DNA of 57,497 bases from Marinisporobacter sp. (GTDB taxonomy: Bacteria > Bacillota > Clostridia > Peptostreptococcales > Thermotaleaceae), in contig JAOARP010000001.1 in assembly GCA_025210525.1 (NCBI GenBank), positions 1 through 57,497 on the forward strand, written 5' to 3'. Positions 44,525-53,216 of the stretch are shown here, piece after piece; position 1 is the stretch's first letter, and each line of letters begins with the position of its first letter. The notes beneath the pieces are model-generated. The model had not been told where the DNA came from and searched no databases. It worked only from the letters and a program-made list of their open reading frames with translations. A program made the position numbers and the translations under genes.

Positions 44525-45991
44525 ATGGGACTTTTAAAAATTTCACCGATTTTTGTACTTGCGGGACTTATGATATCGGGGCTTGATGTGTTATTGGCAG
44601 CACCTATTGCAACGATTGTTGCTGCAATTGTTGCAATGGCTACAGAAAAGTATAAGTTCAAACAGATTATGGAGTTTGCTTTAGATAATGTTAGAGAAAT
44701 TGTTATTGTATTTTTTATATTAATGTTTGCTTATGGTTTAGCAGAAGCTTTTATGGCTACGGGTGTTGGTGCTTCTATTATCATTGCAGCATTAAAAATG
44801 GGTGTTACAGCTAAAAGTGTTGCTGTAGTAGGGTTTTTAGTAACTTGTATATTATCTATTGCAACAGGAACATCTTGGGGGACTTTTGCAGCTTGTGCGC
44901 CTGTATTTTTATGGTTAAATCATATTGTTGGGGGAGATATTATATTAACAGTTTGCTCTATTGCTGGTGGAGCTTGCTTTGGAGATAATATTGGTCTTAT
45001 ATCAGATACTACAGTACTTAGTTCAGGACTGCAAAAAGTTGAAATCATTCATAGAATTAGGCATCAAGGAGTTTGGTCAGGATTATGTGCTTTAGCTACA
45101 GCAATTGTTATTTATTTTGTTGGTGTATCTATGGGGCTTCCAAGTACAGTTGGAAATGCCACTGAAGCTATTAATGCAATTCCACAAACAGCATGGGATG
45201 CTTTAGCTCAGGAGAGGGCGTCTGCCGTAACTTTACTGGAACAAGTTAAAAGTGGAGTACCTATGTATATGATTATTCCATTAATTATTGTTATTGGAAT
45301 GGCTATTAAAGGATTACAAACGATGATTTGTCTAGGTGCAGGGATTTTATCTGCATTAATATTGGGCTTTGGAGCAGGAACAGTTACAAGTCTTAATGCA
45401 TTTTTAAATGATCAAATTATGACTGGATTTGGTGATGCAGGTGAATGGTCTATTGTAATGATGATGTGGGTAGCTTCCTTTGGTGGAATTATGAATAGTA
45501 TGCATGCTTTCGAACCTATATCTAAAGCATTTGTAAGTATGTCTAGAAATGTAAGGCAGTTAATGACTTTTAATGGGCTACTTTGCTTATTTGGTAATGC
45601 AGCTTTTGGGGATGAAACAGCGGAAATCGTTACCATTAGTCCTATTATTAAAAATATTACTGATGAAAATGTTGAAGCAACTGAAGAAGATATGTATAAG
45701 TTAAGACTTAGAAATGCAACCTTTGCAGATGCTTTTGGGGTATATGGTTCACAATTAATACCATGGCATTGTTTTGTATTATTCTATGTTGCTATTGCAA
45801 AAGCTGTATATCCTCTTCATGATTTTGTACCAACAGACATTATTAGAATGAATTTTATGGCGTTTATAGCAGTAGGGTCTATGTTGATTCTTACGATTAC
45901 AGGATGGGACCGATTTGTACCACTATTTGGACTTCCAAGGGAACCTCAAGTAAGGTTAAGGAAAAAAGGAAGTGCAGTGAAGGATATGTAA
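44525..45991 (+). CDS. NhaC family Na+/H+ antiporter-like transporter
   Basis: A 488-residue membrane protein with about eleven hydrophobic segments. SIATGTSWGTFAACAPVFLW, AGGACFGDNIGLISDTTVLSS and GNAAFGDETAEIVTISPI are NhaC-family blocks. Some members exchange carboxylates or amino acids rather than only Na+ and H+. As the last gene of the sigma-54 operon it is a good candidate for uptake of the pathway's substrate or export of its product. ATG 44525 follows CAGGAGGG. The terminator is at 46017-46053. Confidence 0.88.
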   Translation: MGLLKISPIFVLAGLMISGLDVLLAAPIATIVAAIVAMATEKYKFKQIMEFALDNVREIVIVFFILMFAYGLAEAFMATGVGASIIIAALKMGVTAKSVAVVGFLVTCILSIATGTSWGTFAACAPVFLWLNHIVGGDIILTVCSIAGGACFGDNIGLISDTTVLSSGLQKVEIIHRIRHQGVWSGLCALATAIVIYFVGVSMGLPSTVGNATEAINAIPQTAWDALAQERASAVTLLEQVKSGVPMYMIIPLIIVIGMAIKGLQTMICLGAGILSALILGFGAGTVTSLNAFLNDQIMTGFGDAGEWSIVMMMWVASFGGIMNSMHAFEPISKAFVSMSRNVRQLMTFNGLLCLFGNAAFGDETAEIVTISPIIKNITDENVEATEEDMYKLRLRNATFADAFGVYGSQLIPWHCFVLFYVAIAKAVYPLHDFVPTDIIRMNFMAFIAVGSMLILTITGWDRFVPLFGLPREPQVRLRKKGSAVKDM

Positions 45992-46016
45992 TTATTAAAA
46001 AAAGAGATAATCGATA

Positions 46017-46053
46017 AAAGAGGAAATCCTTTTCAGAAGGATTTCTTCTTTTG
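46017..46053 (+). terminator. Intrinsic terminator of the sigma-54 operon
   Basis: AAAGAGGAAATCCTT (46017-46031) pairs with AAGGATTTCTTCTTT (46037-46051), with one G-T pair, and is followed by TT. Confidence 0.82.
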
Positions 46054-46188
46054 TATAAAGAAAGTCATTTGTCATGAATCTGATCTTGGAAAAAAGGATA
46101 TAAAAAACGTAACATTTCCAAAAAATGTATAAAAATAAAATATTTTTCTCATACTATGGATGAAAAATTTGAATTCTGAGGTGATCCT

Positions 46189-47121
46189 ATGAGAAAAGAT
46201 AGAAGAGTAAAAAAACCGATTGTTAGTATCATGAAGGATAAAAAGGAAGAAGATTCTGTTGTAAAAGCATTAGATTTATTACCTATAAGTGAAATGATAA
46301 AAAAAGAGGATGTAGTGGTAATTACTCCTAATTGGGTGAAATCAAAGCCTCCATATACAGGAACTGTAGTAGGACCTAATACACTAAGGGCTCTTATACA
46401 ATATATAAAAAGATTTAAGCCTAAAAGAATAGTTATTGCTACAGGCTCTGGTGGAGACTCTACTACTAAAGTATTAACTACTGTAGGATATGATAAGGTT
46501 ATAGAGGAAGAGAATGTAGAATTTATAGATTTAAATTATGGGCCTTATATAGAACTCCAGTTAGAGCATGATCAATTAAAGAGTACGAAAATCAATGAAC
46601 TAATTAATGAAGTAGATGTGCTTATTTCATTTACTCAATTAAAACAACATGAAGAAGCGACTATGAGTGCTGGAATTAAAAATATTGCATTAGCATGGCC
46701 TCCAGCAGAAATTCATGGCTTTCCTAAAAAGAAATTAGGGATTCATGAAGATTTACATGGGTTTATTGTAGCAATGGTAAAAAAAATACCTATAGATTTA
46801 GCTATTATAAGTGTGGATAAATCTATGATAGGAACAGGTCCTTCTGAGGGGAAGGCTGTAGATACACCAGGAGTGATTATTGCTGGTACAGATCCTATTG
46901 CCACAGATACAATAGGAGCTAGGTTGTTAGGATTTTTACCTCAAGGAGTGAGTTATCTTTATCAGCTTTATAGAGAAGGAATAGGGGTTGCAGAACCTGA
47001 AAAGATGGATTTGAAGGGGATTTCTCTTGAAGAAGCAGAAAGAGTATTTAGCAAAGCAGCTTTTCAACAAGAAATTATATTAGATAAGAATAAAATAAAA
47101 AATATACATGGAAATCAATAG
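46189..47121 (+). CDS. DUF362 domain-containing protein
   Basis: A 310-residue protein of the DUF362 family: VVVITPNWVKSKPP, GPNTLRALIQYIKRFKP, IATGSGGDST, INEVDVLISFTQLKQHEEATMSAGIKN (shown in part) and IIAGTDPIATDTIGARLLGF. Many DUF362 proteins carry a ferredoxin domain; this one has no CxxCxxC cluster. Function is unknown. It lies after a terminator, so it is probably independent of the sigma-54 operon. Confidence 0.82.
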   Translation: MRKDRRVKKPIVSIMKDKKEEDSVVKALDLLPISEMIKKEDVVVITPNWVKSKPPYTGTVVGPNTLRALIQYIKRFKPKRIVIATGSGGDSTTKVLTTVGYDKVIEEENVEFIDLNYGPYIELQLEHDQLKSTKINELINEVDVLISFTQLKQHEEATMSAGIKNIALAWPPAEIHGFPKKKLGIHEDLHGFIVAMVKKIPIDLAIISVDKSMIGTGPSEGKAVDTPGVIIAGTDPIATDTIGARLLGFLPQGVSYLYQLYREGIGVAEPEKMDLKGISLEEAERVFSKAAFQQEIILDKNKIKNIHGNQ

Positions 47122-47260
47122 GAGGGAAAAATGGAAGAAATTATCTAAATTTCGAGAAAATTGTATGGAAATTAATATAAAATTCATATAAGTATGATAT
47201 AATAATCACAATAATAATAGAACTATAGAACTATTTTAGGTTAAGAAAGGAGTGTATACA

Positions 47261-47722
47261 ATGAACGTAGAACTGATTAATCCTTTTATAAAAGCCAGCA
47301 AAGATATTTTACATCAAATGGCCAATATGCCTTGTGAGATGGGAAAGATATTTACGAGAGAAGGCTCTTTTGATGGCTCAGAGGTAATGATTTTCATAGG
47401 ACTAACGGGTGAATTGAAAGGACAGGCTATTTTAGGAATGCAGGAAGAGGTGGCCAAAAAAATTGTTTCGAATATGATGGGCGGCATGGAGATTGCAGCT
47501 TTAGATGATATTGCAAAAAGTGCTATTTCAGAGCTTGGAAATATGGTTTTAGGGAATGCAGCCACACTTATTTATAATAAGGGAATTACAATAGATATTA
47601 CCCCCCCTACTCTTTTGATCGGAGAAAAGTTATCTGTATCTACTAGCTCTAAACAAACAATTACTGTTCCATTGAATACAGATTATGGTATAATTGAATT
47701 AGATATTGCAATAAAGGAGTAG
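47261..47722 (+). CDS. cheX: CheX-type chemotaxis phosphatase
   Basis: A 153-residue CheC/CheX-fold protein. The phosphatase motif ExxN is in SAISELGNMVLGNAA (about residues 84-98), and MIFIGLTGELKGQAILGM forms the preceding strands. A single ExxN motif supports CheX rather than CheC. It would dephosphorylate CheY-P, or act on other response regulators. No chemotaxis genes are adjacent. ATG 47261 follows AAAGGAG; ATG 47252 overlaps the RBS. Confidence 0.85.
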   Translation: MNVELINPFIKASKDILHQMANMPCEMGKIFTREGSFDGSEVMIFIGLTGELKGQAILGMQEEVAKKIVSNMMGGMEIAALDDIAKSAISELGNMVLGNAATLIYNKGITIDITPPTLLIGEKLSVSTSSKQTITVPLNTDYGIIELDIAIKE

Positions 47723-47727
47723 ATGTT

Positions 47728-48198
47728 ATGGCTATAAATATAGTATTGTTTGAACCAGAAATACCGCCAAATACAGGGAATATTGCGAGAACTTGTGCGG
47801 CTACAGGAAGCAGATTACATTTGATAAAACCCCTAGGCTTTTCTATTGATGACAAACATTTAAAGAGAGCGGGATTGGACTATTGGGATTTATTGGATGT
47901 ACATGTGTATGAAAATATTGATGAATTGTTTGATCAATATAAAGATGCTAAATTTTTCTTTGGAACAACAAAAGGAAAGCATTTTTACGCAGATGTGAAA
48001 TATGAAGATGAATGTTTTATTGTATTTGGAAAGGAAACAGCTGGTTTGCCAAAAAGAATACATAATGAATACCAAGAGAGTTGTATAAGAATTCCTATGG
48101 TTAAAAATGAGCGAGCAAGATCTTTGAATTTATCGAATTCTGTAAATATTATATTATATGAAGCTTTAAGACAAATGGGATTTGTAAATTTGGTATAG
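47728..48198 (+). CDS. trmL: tRNA (cytidine(34)-2'-O)-methyltransferase
   Basis: A 156-residue SPOUT methyltransferase that 2'-O-methylates the wobble base of leucine tRNAs. Motifs: FEPEIPPNTGNIARTCAATG, LIKPLGFSIDDKHLKRAGLDYW (in part), FGKETAGLP and the knot ARSLNLSNSVNIILYEALRQ. Length fits TrmL/CspR, not the longer SpoU proteins. It lies 5 bp after cheX and is probably co-transcribed. Confidence 0.95.
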   Translation: MAINIVLFEPEIPPNTGNIARTCAATGSRLHLIKPLGFSIDDKHLKRAGLDYWDLLDVHVYENIDELFDQYKDAKFFFGTTKGKHFYADVKYEDECFIVFGKETAGLPKRIHNEYQESCIRIPMVKNERARSLNLSNSVNIILYEALRQMGFVNLV

Positions 48199-48220
48199 AG
48201 AGCGTATGCTCTTTTTTTTT
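48199..48220 (+). terminator. Intrinsic terminator after trmL
   Basis: AGAGC, loop GTAT, GCTCT followed by nine T, directly after the stop codon. Confidence 0.8.
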
Positions 48221-48353
48221 GACAAATTTAGATGAAATTTTAAAAAATTTAACACCATTCGATAAATTTAAATAAAGTTAACAAAAATAATGAAAAATAG
48301 TGTATTATATAAAAGGTATGCATTTATTACATAATTTTATAGGAGGGGCATAA

Positions 48354-49985
48354 ATGGAAATTTTCTTTGGACTAATTGGAGGACTCGGATTATTTCTCTA
48401 TGGAATGACCATTATGGGTGATGGCTTAGAAAAGTCCGCTGGAGATAAAATGAAAAAAATTATCGAGGTACTTACAAATCATAGACTTATGGCAGTAACT
48501 GTTGGAGCTGTGGTGACAATGGTTATACAAAGTAGTAGTGCTACTACAGTTATGGTTGTAGGATTTGTAAATGCAGGTATTATGACTTTGACTCAGGCTA
48601 CAGGGGTAATTATGGGAGCAAATATTGGAACTACTGTAACTGCTCAAATTGCCTCGTTGAAATTAAGTCATATTGCTCCAGTAGTGGTAGGCATAGGGGT
48701 TGGTGTTTGGCTTTTTAGTAATAATAAAAAGACAAAAAATGTGGCAGAAATTTTTATAGGTTTTGGTATTTTATTTATTGGTATGGATTTTATGAAAGAT
48801 GCTGTAAAACCGCTTCGTGAATATGAAGGTTTTAGAGAAATGTTGATTAGTTTTGGGAAACCAACTTTTACAGATTCATTAATGGCAATTTTCACAGGAT
48901 TTTTTATAACAGCAGCAGTACAGAGTAGTAGTGCAACTACAGGAATTTTAATTGCCCTTGCTAGTGAAGGATTATTACCTATAGAAGCATCGTTACCTAT
49001 TATATTTGGAACCAATATAGGAACTTGTGTAACGGCAATGCTTTCAAGTATTGGTGCAAATAGAACAGCAAAAAGGGCTGCCTTTATTCATTTTACTTTT
49101 AATATAGTAGGAACTTTGTTATTCCTTATATGCTTTAAGGATATTACAATTAAAATTGTTAAACATTTTTCGCCGGAGAGTGCAGCAAGACAATTAGCAA
49201 ATGCTCATACTTTATTTAATATAGGGAATACACTGATATTGTTACCATTTGCACCAATATTAGTAAGACTTGCTAATAAAGTTCTTCCTGTAAATGATTC
49301 TGAAAAAAGAGAGAGACGAGGAGTTAAATATCTTGATGATAGGATGTTAGAAACCCCATCTATTGCTATTGGACAGGTTATGAAAGAAATCCTTAATATG
49401 GGAAATTTAGTTTTAGATAGTTACAGAACATCTATGGAAGCATTTTTTGAAAAAAGTGAGAAAATAGCAAATGAAACCTTTCAAATGGAAAAGATCATCA
49501 ATACCATGGAGCGTGAAATTGCAGAATACTTAGTTAAGTTATCAAATACATCATTATCAGGTAAGCAACATGAAGTTGTTGATGAATTTTTCAATACAAT
49601 TAATGATATTGAGAGAGTAGGGGACCATGCAGATAATTTAGCTGAATTAGCTGTTTTTGCATCAGAACGGAAACTAGTATTTAGTGAAGGGGCTATAAAA
49701 GAATTAAAATTGATGCATGATCGTGTAATGAAATCTTATGATCAAGCAATACTTGCATTGAAAACAGGAGATGTAAATATTGCAAGACGAGTTGTAGAAA
49801 GAGAAGGCGAAATTGATCATATGGAAAAATCTCTTAGAACTAGTCATATCTCAAGATTAAATAAACAACAATGTTCAGCAGGTTCAGGAATAATCTTTTT
49901 AGATATTATTAGTAATCTTGAAAGGATAGGAGATCATGCTACAAAGATTGCTTTCTCAGTAATGGATGCGGCTGGTAAATTTTAA
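48354..49985 (+). CDS. Na+/phosphate cotransporter family protein with PhoU-like tail
   Basis: A 543-residue transporter. The two inverted-repeat signature motifs are VIQSSSATTVMVVGF (about residues 60-74) and AVQSSSATTGILIAL (about 186-200). About eight membrane segments are followed by a helical PhoU-like cytosolic domain (~340-540) with FNTINDIERVGDHADNLAEL and ISNLERIGDHATKIAFS. It is expected to bring in phosphate with Na+. The start follows TAGGAGGGGC. The terminator is at 49997-50040. Confidence 0.93.
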   Translation: MEIFFGLIGGLGLFLYGMTIMGDGLEKSAGDKMKKIIEVLTNHRLMAVTVGAVVTMVIQSSSATTVMVVGFVNAGIMTLTQATGVIMGANIGTTVTAQIASLKLSHIAPVVVGIGVGVWLFSNNKKTKNVAEIFIGFGILFIGMDFMKDAVKPLREYEGFREMLISFGKPTFTDSLMAIFTGFFITAAVQSSSATTGILIALASEGLLPIEASLPIIFGTNIGTCVTAMLSSIGANRTAKRAAFIHFTFNIVGTLLFLICFKDITIKIVKHFSPESAARQLANAHTLFNIGNTLILLPFAPILVRLANKVLPVNDSEKRERRGVKYLDDRMLETPSIAIGQVMKEILNMGNLVLDSYRTSMEAFFEKSEKIANETFQMEKIINTMEREIAEYLVKLSNTSLSGKQHEVVDEFFNTINDIERVGDHADNLAELAVFASERKLVFSEGAIKELKLMHDRVMKSYDQAILALKTGDVNIARRVVEREGEIDHMEKSLRTSHISRLNKQQCSAGSGIIFLDIISNLERIGDHATKIAFSVMDAAGKF

Positions 49986-49996
49986 TATAAGTATAT

Positions 49997-50040
49997 AATA
50001 GAGGATTTCTTCATTTATAGAGAAATCCTCTATTATATTT
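49997..50040 (+). terminator. Intrinsic terminator of the Na/Pi gene
   Basis: AATAGAGGATTTCT (49997-50010) pairs with AGAAATCCTCTATT (50021-50034), followed by ATATTT. Confidence 0.85.
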
Positions 50041-50195
50041 TACTGCTAAAAACAGGTAGCAATTTTTTAGAATAATGTAATCAAGTAACAAACTTCTAGG
50101 GGGCATATAAAAAAAGAAAATACAGTTGTAAAAATAATATATAGATAATAAAATAATATAGATAAGGTAGATCTATCGTGATAGGAGGGAATATA

Positions 50196-51044
50196 TTGAA
50201 GCCTATAAAAATTATGACAACCAGCTTATCGGATATCCCAAGGAAATTTATAGAAGAATATGATATTACTGTTTTACCTTTAACAATAAGATTTGGAGAC
50301 AATGAATTTAGAGATAGGGTAGATTTGAGTACAGAAGAATTTTTTGATAAATTAAAAGGAGATTATGAACTGCCTAGTACTTCTCAAATCACTCCAAGCA
50401 TGTTTATACGAGAAATAGAAAATATTCTAAGAAAAGGCTATCAAATAATGATTATTAATGGATCTTCAGGAGTAAGTGGAACTCATCAATCAGCTTTGAT
50501 GGCAAAGAAAGAATTAGAATCTGATGATATAACGGTAATTGATACACTAGCACTTTCATATACTTGTGGAATGATTGTAGTAGAAGCGGCGAAGATGGCG
50601 AAAGAAGGAAGTACTAAAGAGAAAATTATAGAGAGAGTACAAGATATGAAAGAGAGAGCGGAACATATTTTTTCTGTAGAAACTCTTGATTATCTTAAAA
50701 AAGGAGGAAGACTTAGTGCTACTAAGGCTACTATTGGAAAAATATTAAATGTGAAGCCTATTTTGACTATAAAGGATGGGAAGGTAGAACTTTTAGATAA
50801 AGTAAGGGGAAGTAAAAAAATCATTCCTAAGATGATTCAAATTGCAAAAGAGAAAGGATTAAAGAAGGGGTCTGAATATATTTGTATAGCTCATGGAGGA
50901 AATACAAAAGGTATAGAAAAGCTAAAAGAAGAAATAATCAATAGTTTTGAACCAAAGAAAATAATTATTACAGAAATAGGTTGTACCATAGGAACGTATA
51001 CAGGACCAGGGGTATTGGCAATTCTATATATGAGAGGAGAATAA
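50196..51044 (+). CDS. DegV family fatty-acid-binding protein
   Basis: A 282-residue DegV protein. IMTTSLSDIPRKFIEEYDI at the N-terminus, PSTSQITPSMF, GSSGVSGTHQSA, IDTLALSYTCGMIVVEAAKM and FSVETLDYLKKGGRLSA are family blocks, and the C-terminal GCTIGTYTGPGVLAILYMR is typical. DegV proteins bind long-chain fatty acids and serve fatty acid kinase (FakB role). The start is TTG 50196, 8 bases after TAGGAGG; a GTG at 50178 lies upstream of the RBS. Confidence 0.93.
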   Translation: MKPIKIMTTSLSDIPRKFIEEYDITVLPLTIRFGDNEFRDRVDLSTEEFFDKLKGDYELPSTSQITPSMFIREIENILRKGYQIMIINGSSGVSGTHQSALMAKKELESDDITVIDTLALSYTCGMIVVEAAKMAKEGSTKEKIIERVQDMKERAEHIFSVETLDYLKKGGRLSATKATIGKILNVKPILTIKDGKVELLDKVRGSKKIIPKMIQIAKEKGLKKGSEYICIAHGGNTKGIEKLKEEIINSFEPKKIIITEIGCTIGTYTGPGVLAILYMRGE

Positions 51045-51083
51045 TTCAAATAAAATAAATGATAATAAATTGTCAAAAAATCA

Positions 51084-51112
51084 TTGTAAAGACGGACTTT
51101 TTATACTATAAT
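51084..51112 (+). promoter_or_regulatory. Sigma-A promoter of the glycine reductase operon
   Basis: TTGTAA (51084-51089), 17 bp, TATAAT (51107-51112), about 45 bp before the riboswitch. Confidence 0.7.
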
Positions 51113-51157
51113 AAATGTATAGACAATTCAAATGATTATTAAAACTGCATAGAAATT

Positions 51158-51350
51158 ATGAATGATCTGGTTGAAAAATGCGGAAGAGAATCCTATGTGG
51201 ATCGCCGAAGGGACAAGCAAAAGGGTAATGCCTATCTTTTTGTGAAATTCTCAGGCAAAAGGACCGTATTTGGACAGAACTCTGGAAAGCTTTTAAAAAG
51301 CACCGAAGGAGCAATTCTATTGATTAGAAGAAACTCTCAGGTTCAAGACA
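51158..51350 (+). ncRNA. Tandem glycine riboswitch
   Basis: Two aptamers in a row. The first has GGAAGAGAATCC, ATCGCCGAAGGGACAAGC and TTCTCAGGCAAAAGGACCG; the second has GGACAGAACTCTGG, GCACCGAAGGAGCAAT and AACTCTCAGGTTCAAGACAG. It sits before grdX-trxB-trxA-grd and a terminator, so glycine binding probably permits read-through (an on-switch). Exact ends are estimated. Confidence 0.94.
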
Positions 51351-51395
51351 GAGGCGTATGGCAAACGTAAGTTTGACATGCGCCTCTATTTTTAT
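51350..51395 (+). terminator. Expression-platform terminator of the glycine riboswitch
   Basis: AGAGGCG (51350-51356) pairs with CGCCTCT (51381-51387), and an inner CAAAC/GTTTG closes loop GTAA; it is followed by ATTTTTA. Confidence 0.88.
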
Positions 51396-51445
51396 AAAAT
51401 TCTTGGGAAACGTTTTCCTAAAAGGGAAATGGGAGTGAATATGGG

Positions 51446-51835
51446 ATGAAAAAAATATTAATCACAAATAATTCGAAAGTTTATGAAGAAAATAAAGAAA
51501 AGATGGACATAATTTATTCAGAAGAGTATACATACTTAGACATTCTTGCTATCACTAGAGATAAGATTCATGAGGGGCACAAATTGATGACCCATCCTCT
51601 TTCGGGAAGTGTCAAACCTAATGAGACTCCTTTTAAGTCTACTATTGTTACAAAAGAAATGGGTCGGCTTCACATAGAATCACTTGAAATTATTGAAGGA
51701 AGTATTAAAACAGCAGAAAAGTTTATCAGTGGAAAAAAAACTCCTCTTTGGTCAGAAAAAATATTGGAGGATTTTAAAGTTATTGATTATTGTTTGATAA
51801 AAGGTGCATTAGAAAGCATGGATCAATTTCATTGA
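51446..51835 (+). CDS. grdX: GrdX family protein
   Basis: A 129-residue protein that regularly opens glycine reductase operons. KKILITNNSKVYEE, DILAITRDKIHEGHKLMTHP, SGSVKPNETPFKST and DYCLIKGALES match what I recall of GrdX. Its biochemical role is unknown. It is the first gene after the glycine riboswitch. Confidence 0.88.
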   Translation: MKKILITNNSKVYEENKEKMDIIYSEEYTYLDILAITRDKIHEGHKLMTHPLSGSVKPNETPFKSTIVTKEMGRLHIESLEIIEGSIKTAEKFISGKKTPLWSEKILEDFKVIDYCLIKGALESMDQFH

Positions 51836-51867
51836 TTATTTAAAATCATGAAGAAGGAGGCAAAAGA

Positions 51868-52815
51868 ATGAAAAATGTATATGATATAGTCATTATAGGT
51901 GCAGGACCTGCAGGTTTAGCAGCAGGGCTATATGCAGCAAGAGCAAAAATGAAAACATTGATTTTAGAAAGAGACAAAACTGGAGGACAAATTGTTACCA
52001 CAAATGAAGTAGCAAATTATCCTGGCTCTATTCAAAATGCCACAGGACCAAGTCTTATTGCAAGGATGGTAGAACAAACAGAAGAATTTGGAGCAGAGAG
52101 AAAAAAAGATACTGTAATAGATGTTGATTTTACAGAAAAAATAAAAGTCATAAAGGGAGAAAAAGAAGAGTATAAGGCGAAAGCAGTTATTATAGCGAAT
52201 GGCGCTACACCAAGACCTATTGGATGTCCTGGAGAAAGAGAATTGACAGGAAAAGGTGTATCTTATTGTGCAACTTGTGATGCAGACTTTTTCACAGATT
52301 TAGAAGTGTTTGTAATAGGTGGAGGCGATTCAGCAGTAGAAGAAGCCATGTATTTAACAAAGTTTGCAAGGAAAGTTACGATTGTACATAGAAGAGATGA
52401 ATTAAGAGCTGCAAAATCTATTCAAGATAAAGCATTTAAAAATGAAAAGATGAATTTCATGTGGGATACGGTAGTTGAAGAAATAAAAGGAGATGGCATT
52501 GTAGAGTCGGTTATATTTAAAAACAAGAAAACAGAAGAAACAAACGAGTATCATGCAGATGAAGATGATGGAACTTTTGGAATTTTCCCATTTGTAGGAT
52601 ATAAACCTCAAAGTGATGTTTTTAAAGAAAAAATAGAATTAAATGAAAGCGGCTATGTTATTACAGATGCTGATATGAAGACAAATGTAGCAGGTGTATT
52701 TGCTGCTGGAGATATTAGAGTAAAATCCTTAAGACAGGTAGTAACTGCTACAGCTGATGGTGCAATTGCAGCTGTTACAGCAGAAAAATATATTGAAAAT
52801 AATTTTGAAGAATAA
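51868..52815 (+). CDS. trxB: Thioredoxin reductase of the glycine reductase system
   Basis: A 315-residue flavoenzyme. FAD loop [18 protein letters not shown], redox motif YCATCDADF (about residues 133-141), NADPH loop [15 protein letters not shown] and the FAD-binding end VFAAGDIR...[10 protein letters not shown]. It reduces the TrxA encoded 13 bp downstream, which then reduces the selenoprotein of glycine reductase. The RBS is AAGGAGG. Confidence 0.96.
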   Translation: MKNVYDIVIIGAGPAGLAAGLYAARAKMKTLILERDKTGGQIVTTNEVANYPGSIQNATGPSLIARMVEQTEEFGAERKKDTVIDVDFTEKIKVIKGEKEEYKAKAVIIANGATPRPIGCPGERELTGKGVSYCATCDADFFTDLEVFVIGGGDSAVEEAMYLTKFARKVTIVHRRDELRAAKSIQDKAFKNEKMNFMWDTVVEEIKGDGIVESVIFKNKKTEETNEYHADEDDGTFGIFPFVGYKPQSDVFKEKIELNESGYVITDADMKTNVAGVFAAGDIRVKSLRQVVTATADGAIAAVTAEKYIENNFEE

Positions 52816-52828
52816 GGGAGGAATTTAT

Positions 52829-53149
52829 ATGTTAGCACTTGATAAAAAAACTTTTCAAGAAGAAGTTTTGGAATCATCAGGATTTGTTCTTGTAGATTTT
52901 TGGAGTGATGGTTGTGAGCCATGCAAAGCTTTAATGCCAGATGTGGAAGAACTTGCAGCTCAATATGAAGGAAAAGTAAAATTTGCAAAATTAAACACAA
53001 CAAAAGCTAGAAGACTTGCTATATCTCAAAGAGTATTAGGTCTTCCAACATTGTTATTATATAAAGATGGTGAAAAGATTGATGAAGTAACAAAGGATGA
53101 TGCAACAAAAGGCAATATTCTTGCCATGCTTCAAAAACATGTAGGATAG
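52829..53149 (+). CDS. trxA: Thioredoxin of the glycine reductase system
   Basis: A 106-residue thioredoxin with active site G28-C29-E30-P31-C32 rather than WCGPC, and cis-Pro in LGLPT. Non-standard active sites are known in thioredoxins of glycine-reductase clostridia, where they match the partner TrxB. It lies between trxB and grdE. A diverged paralogue is at 380-697. The ATG at 52829 follows AAGGGAGG. Confidence 0.95.
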   Translation: MLALDKKTFQEEVLESSGFVLVDFWSDGCEPCKALMPDVEELAAQYEGKVKFAKLNTTKARRLAISQRVLGLPTLLLYKDGEKIDEVTKDDATKGNILAMLQKHVG

Positions 53150-53216
53150 GTTATAATTCACACTAGTAGGTATAACCTACTAGATGTGGGTTAAAATAAA
53201 AAGGGAGGTGAATCAT

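Noticed and set aside
48668-49015. 115-residue minus-strand frame
   Set aside because: Shadow of the Na/Pi transporter gene.
51158-51370. 70-residue frame upstream of grdX
   Set aside because: It coincides with the tandem glycine riboswitch and has no RBS.
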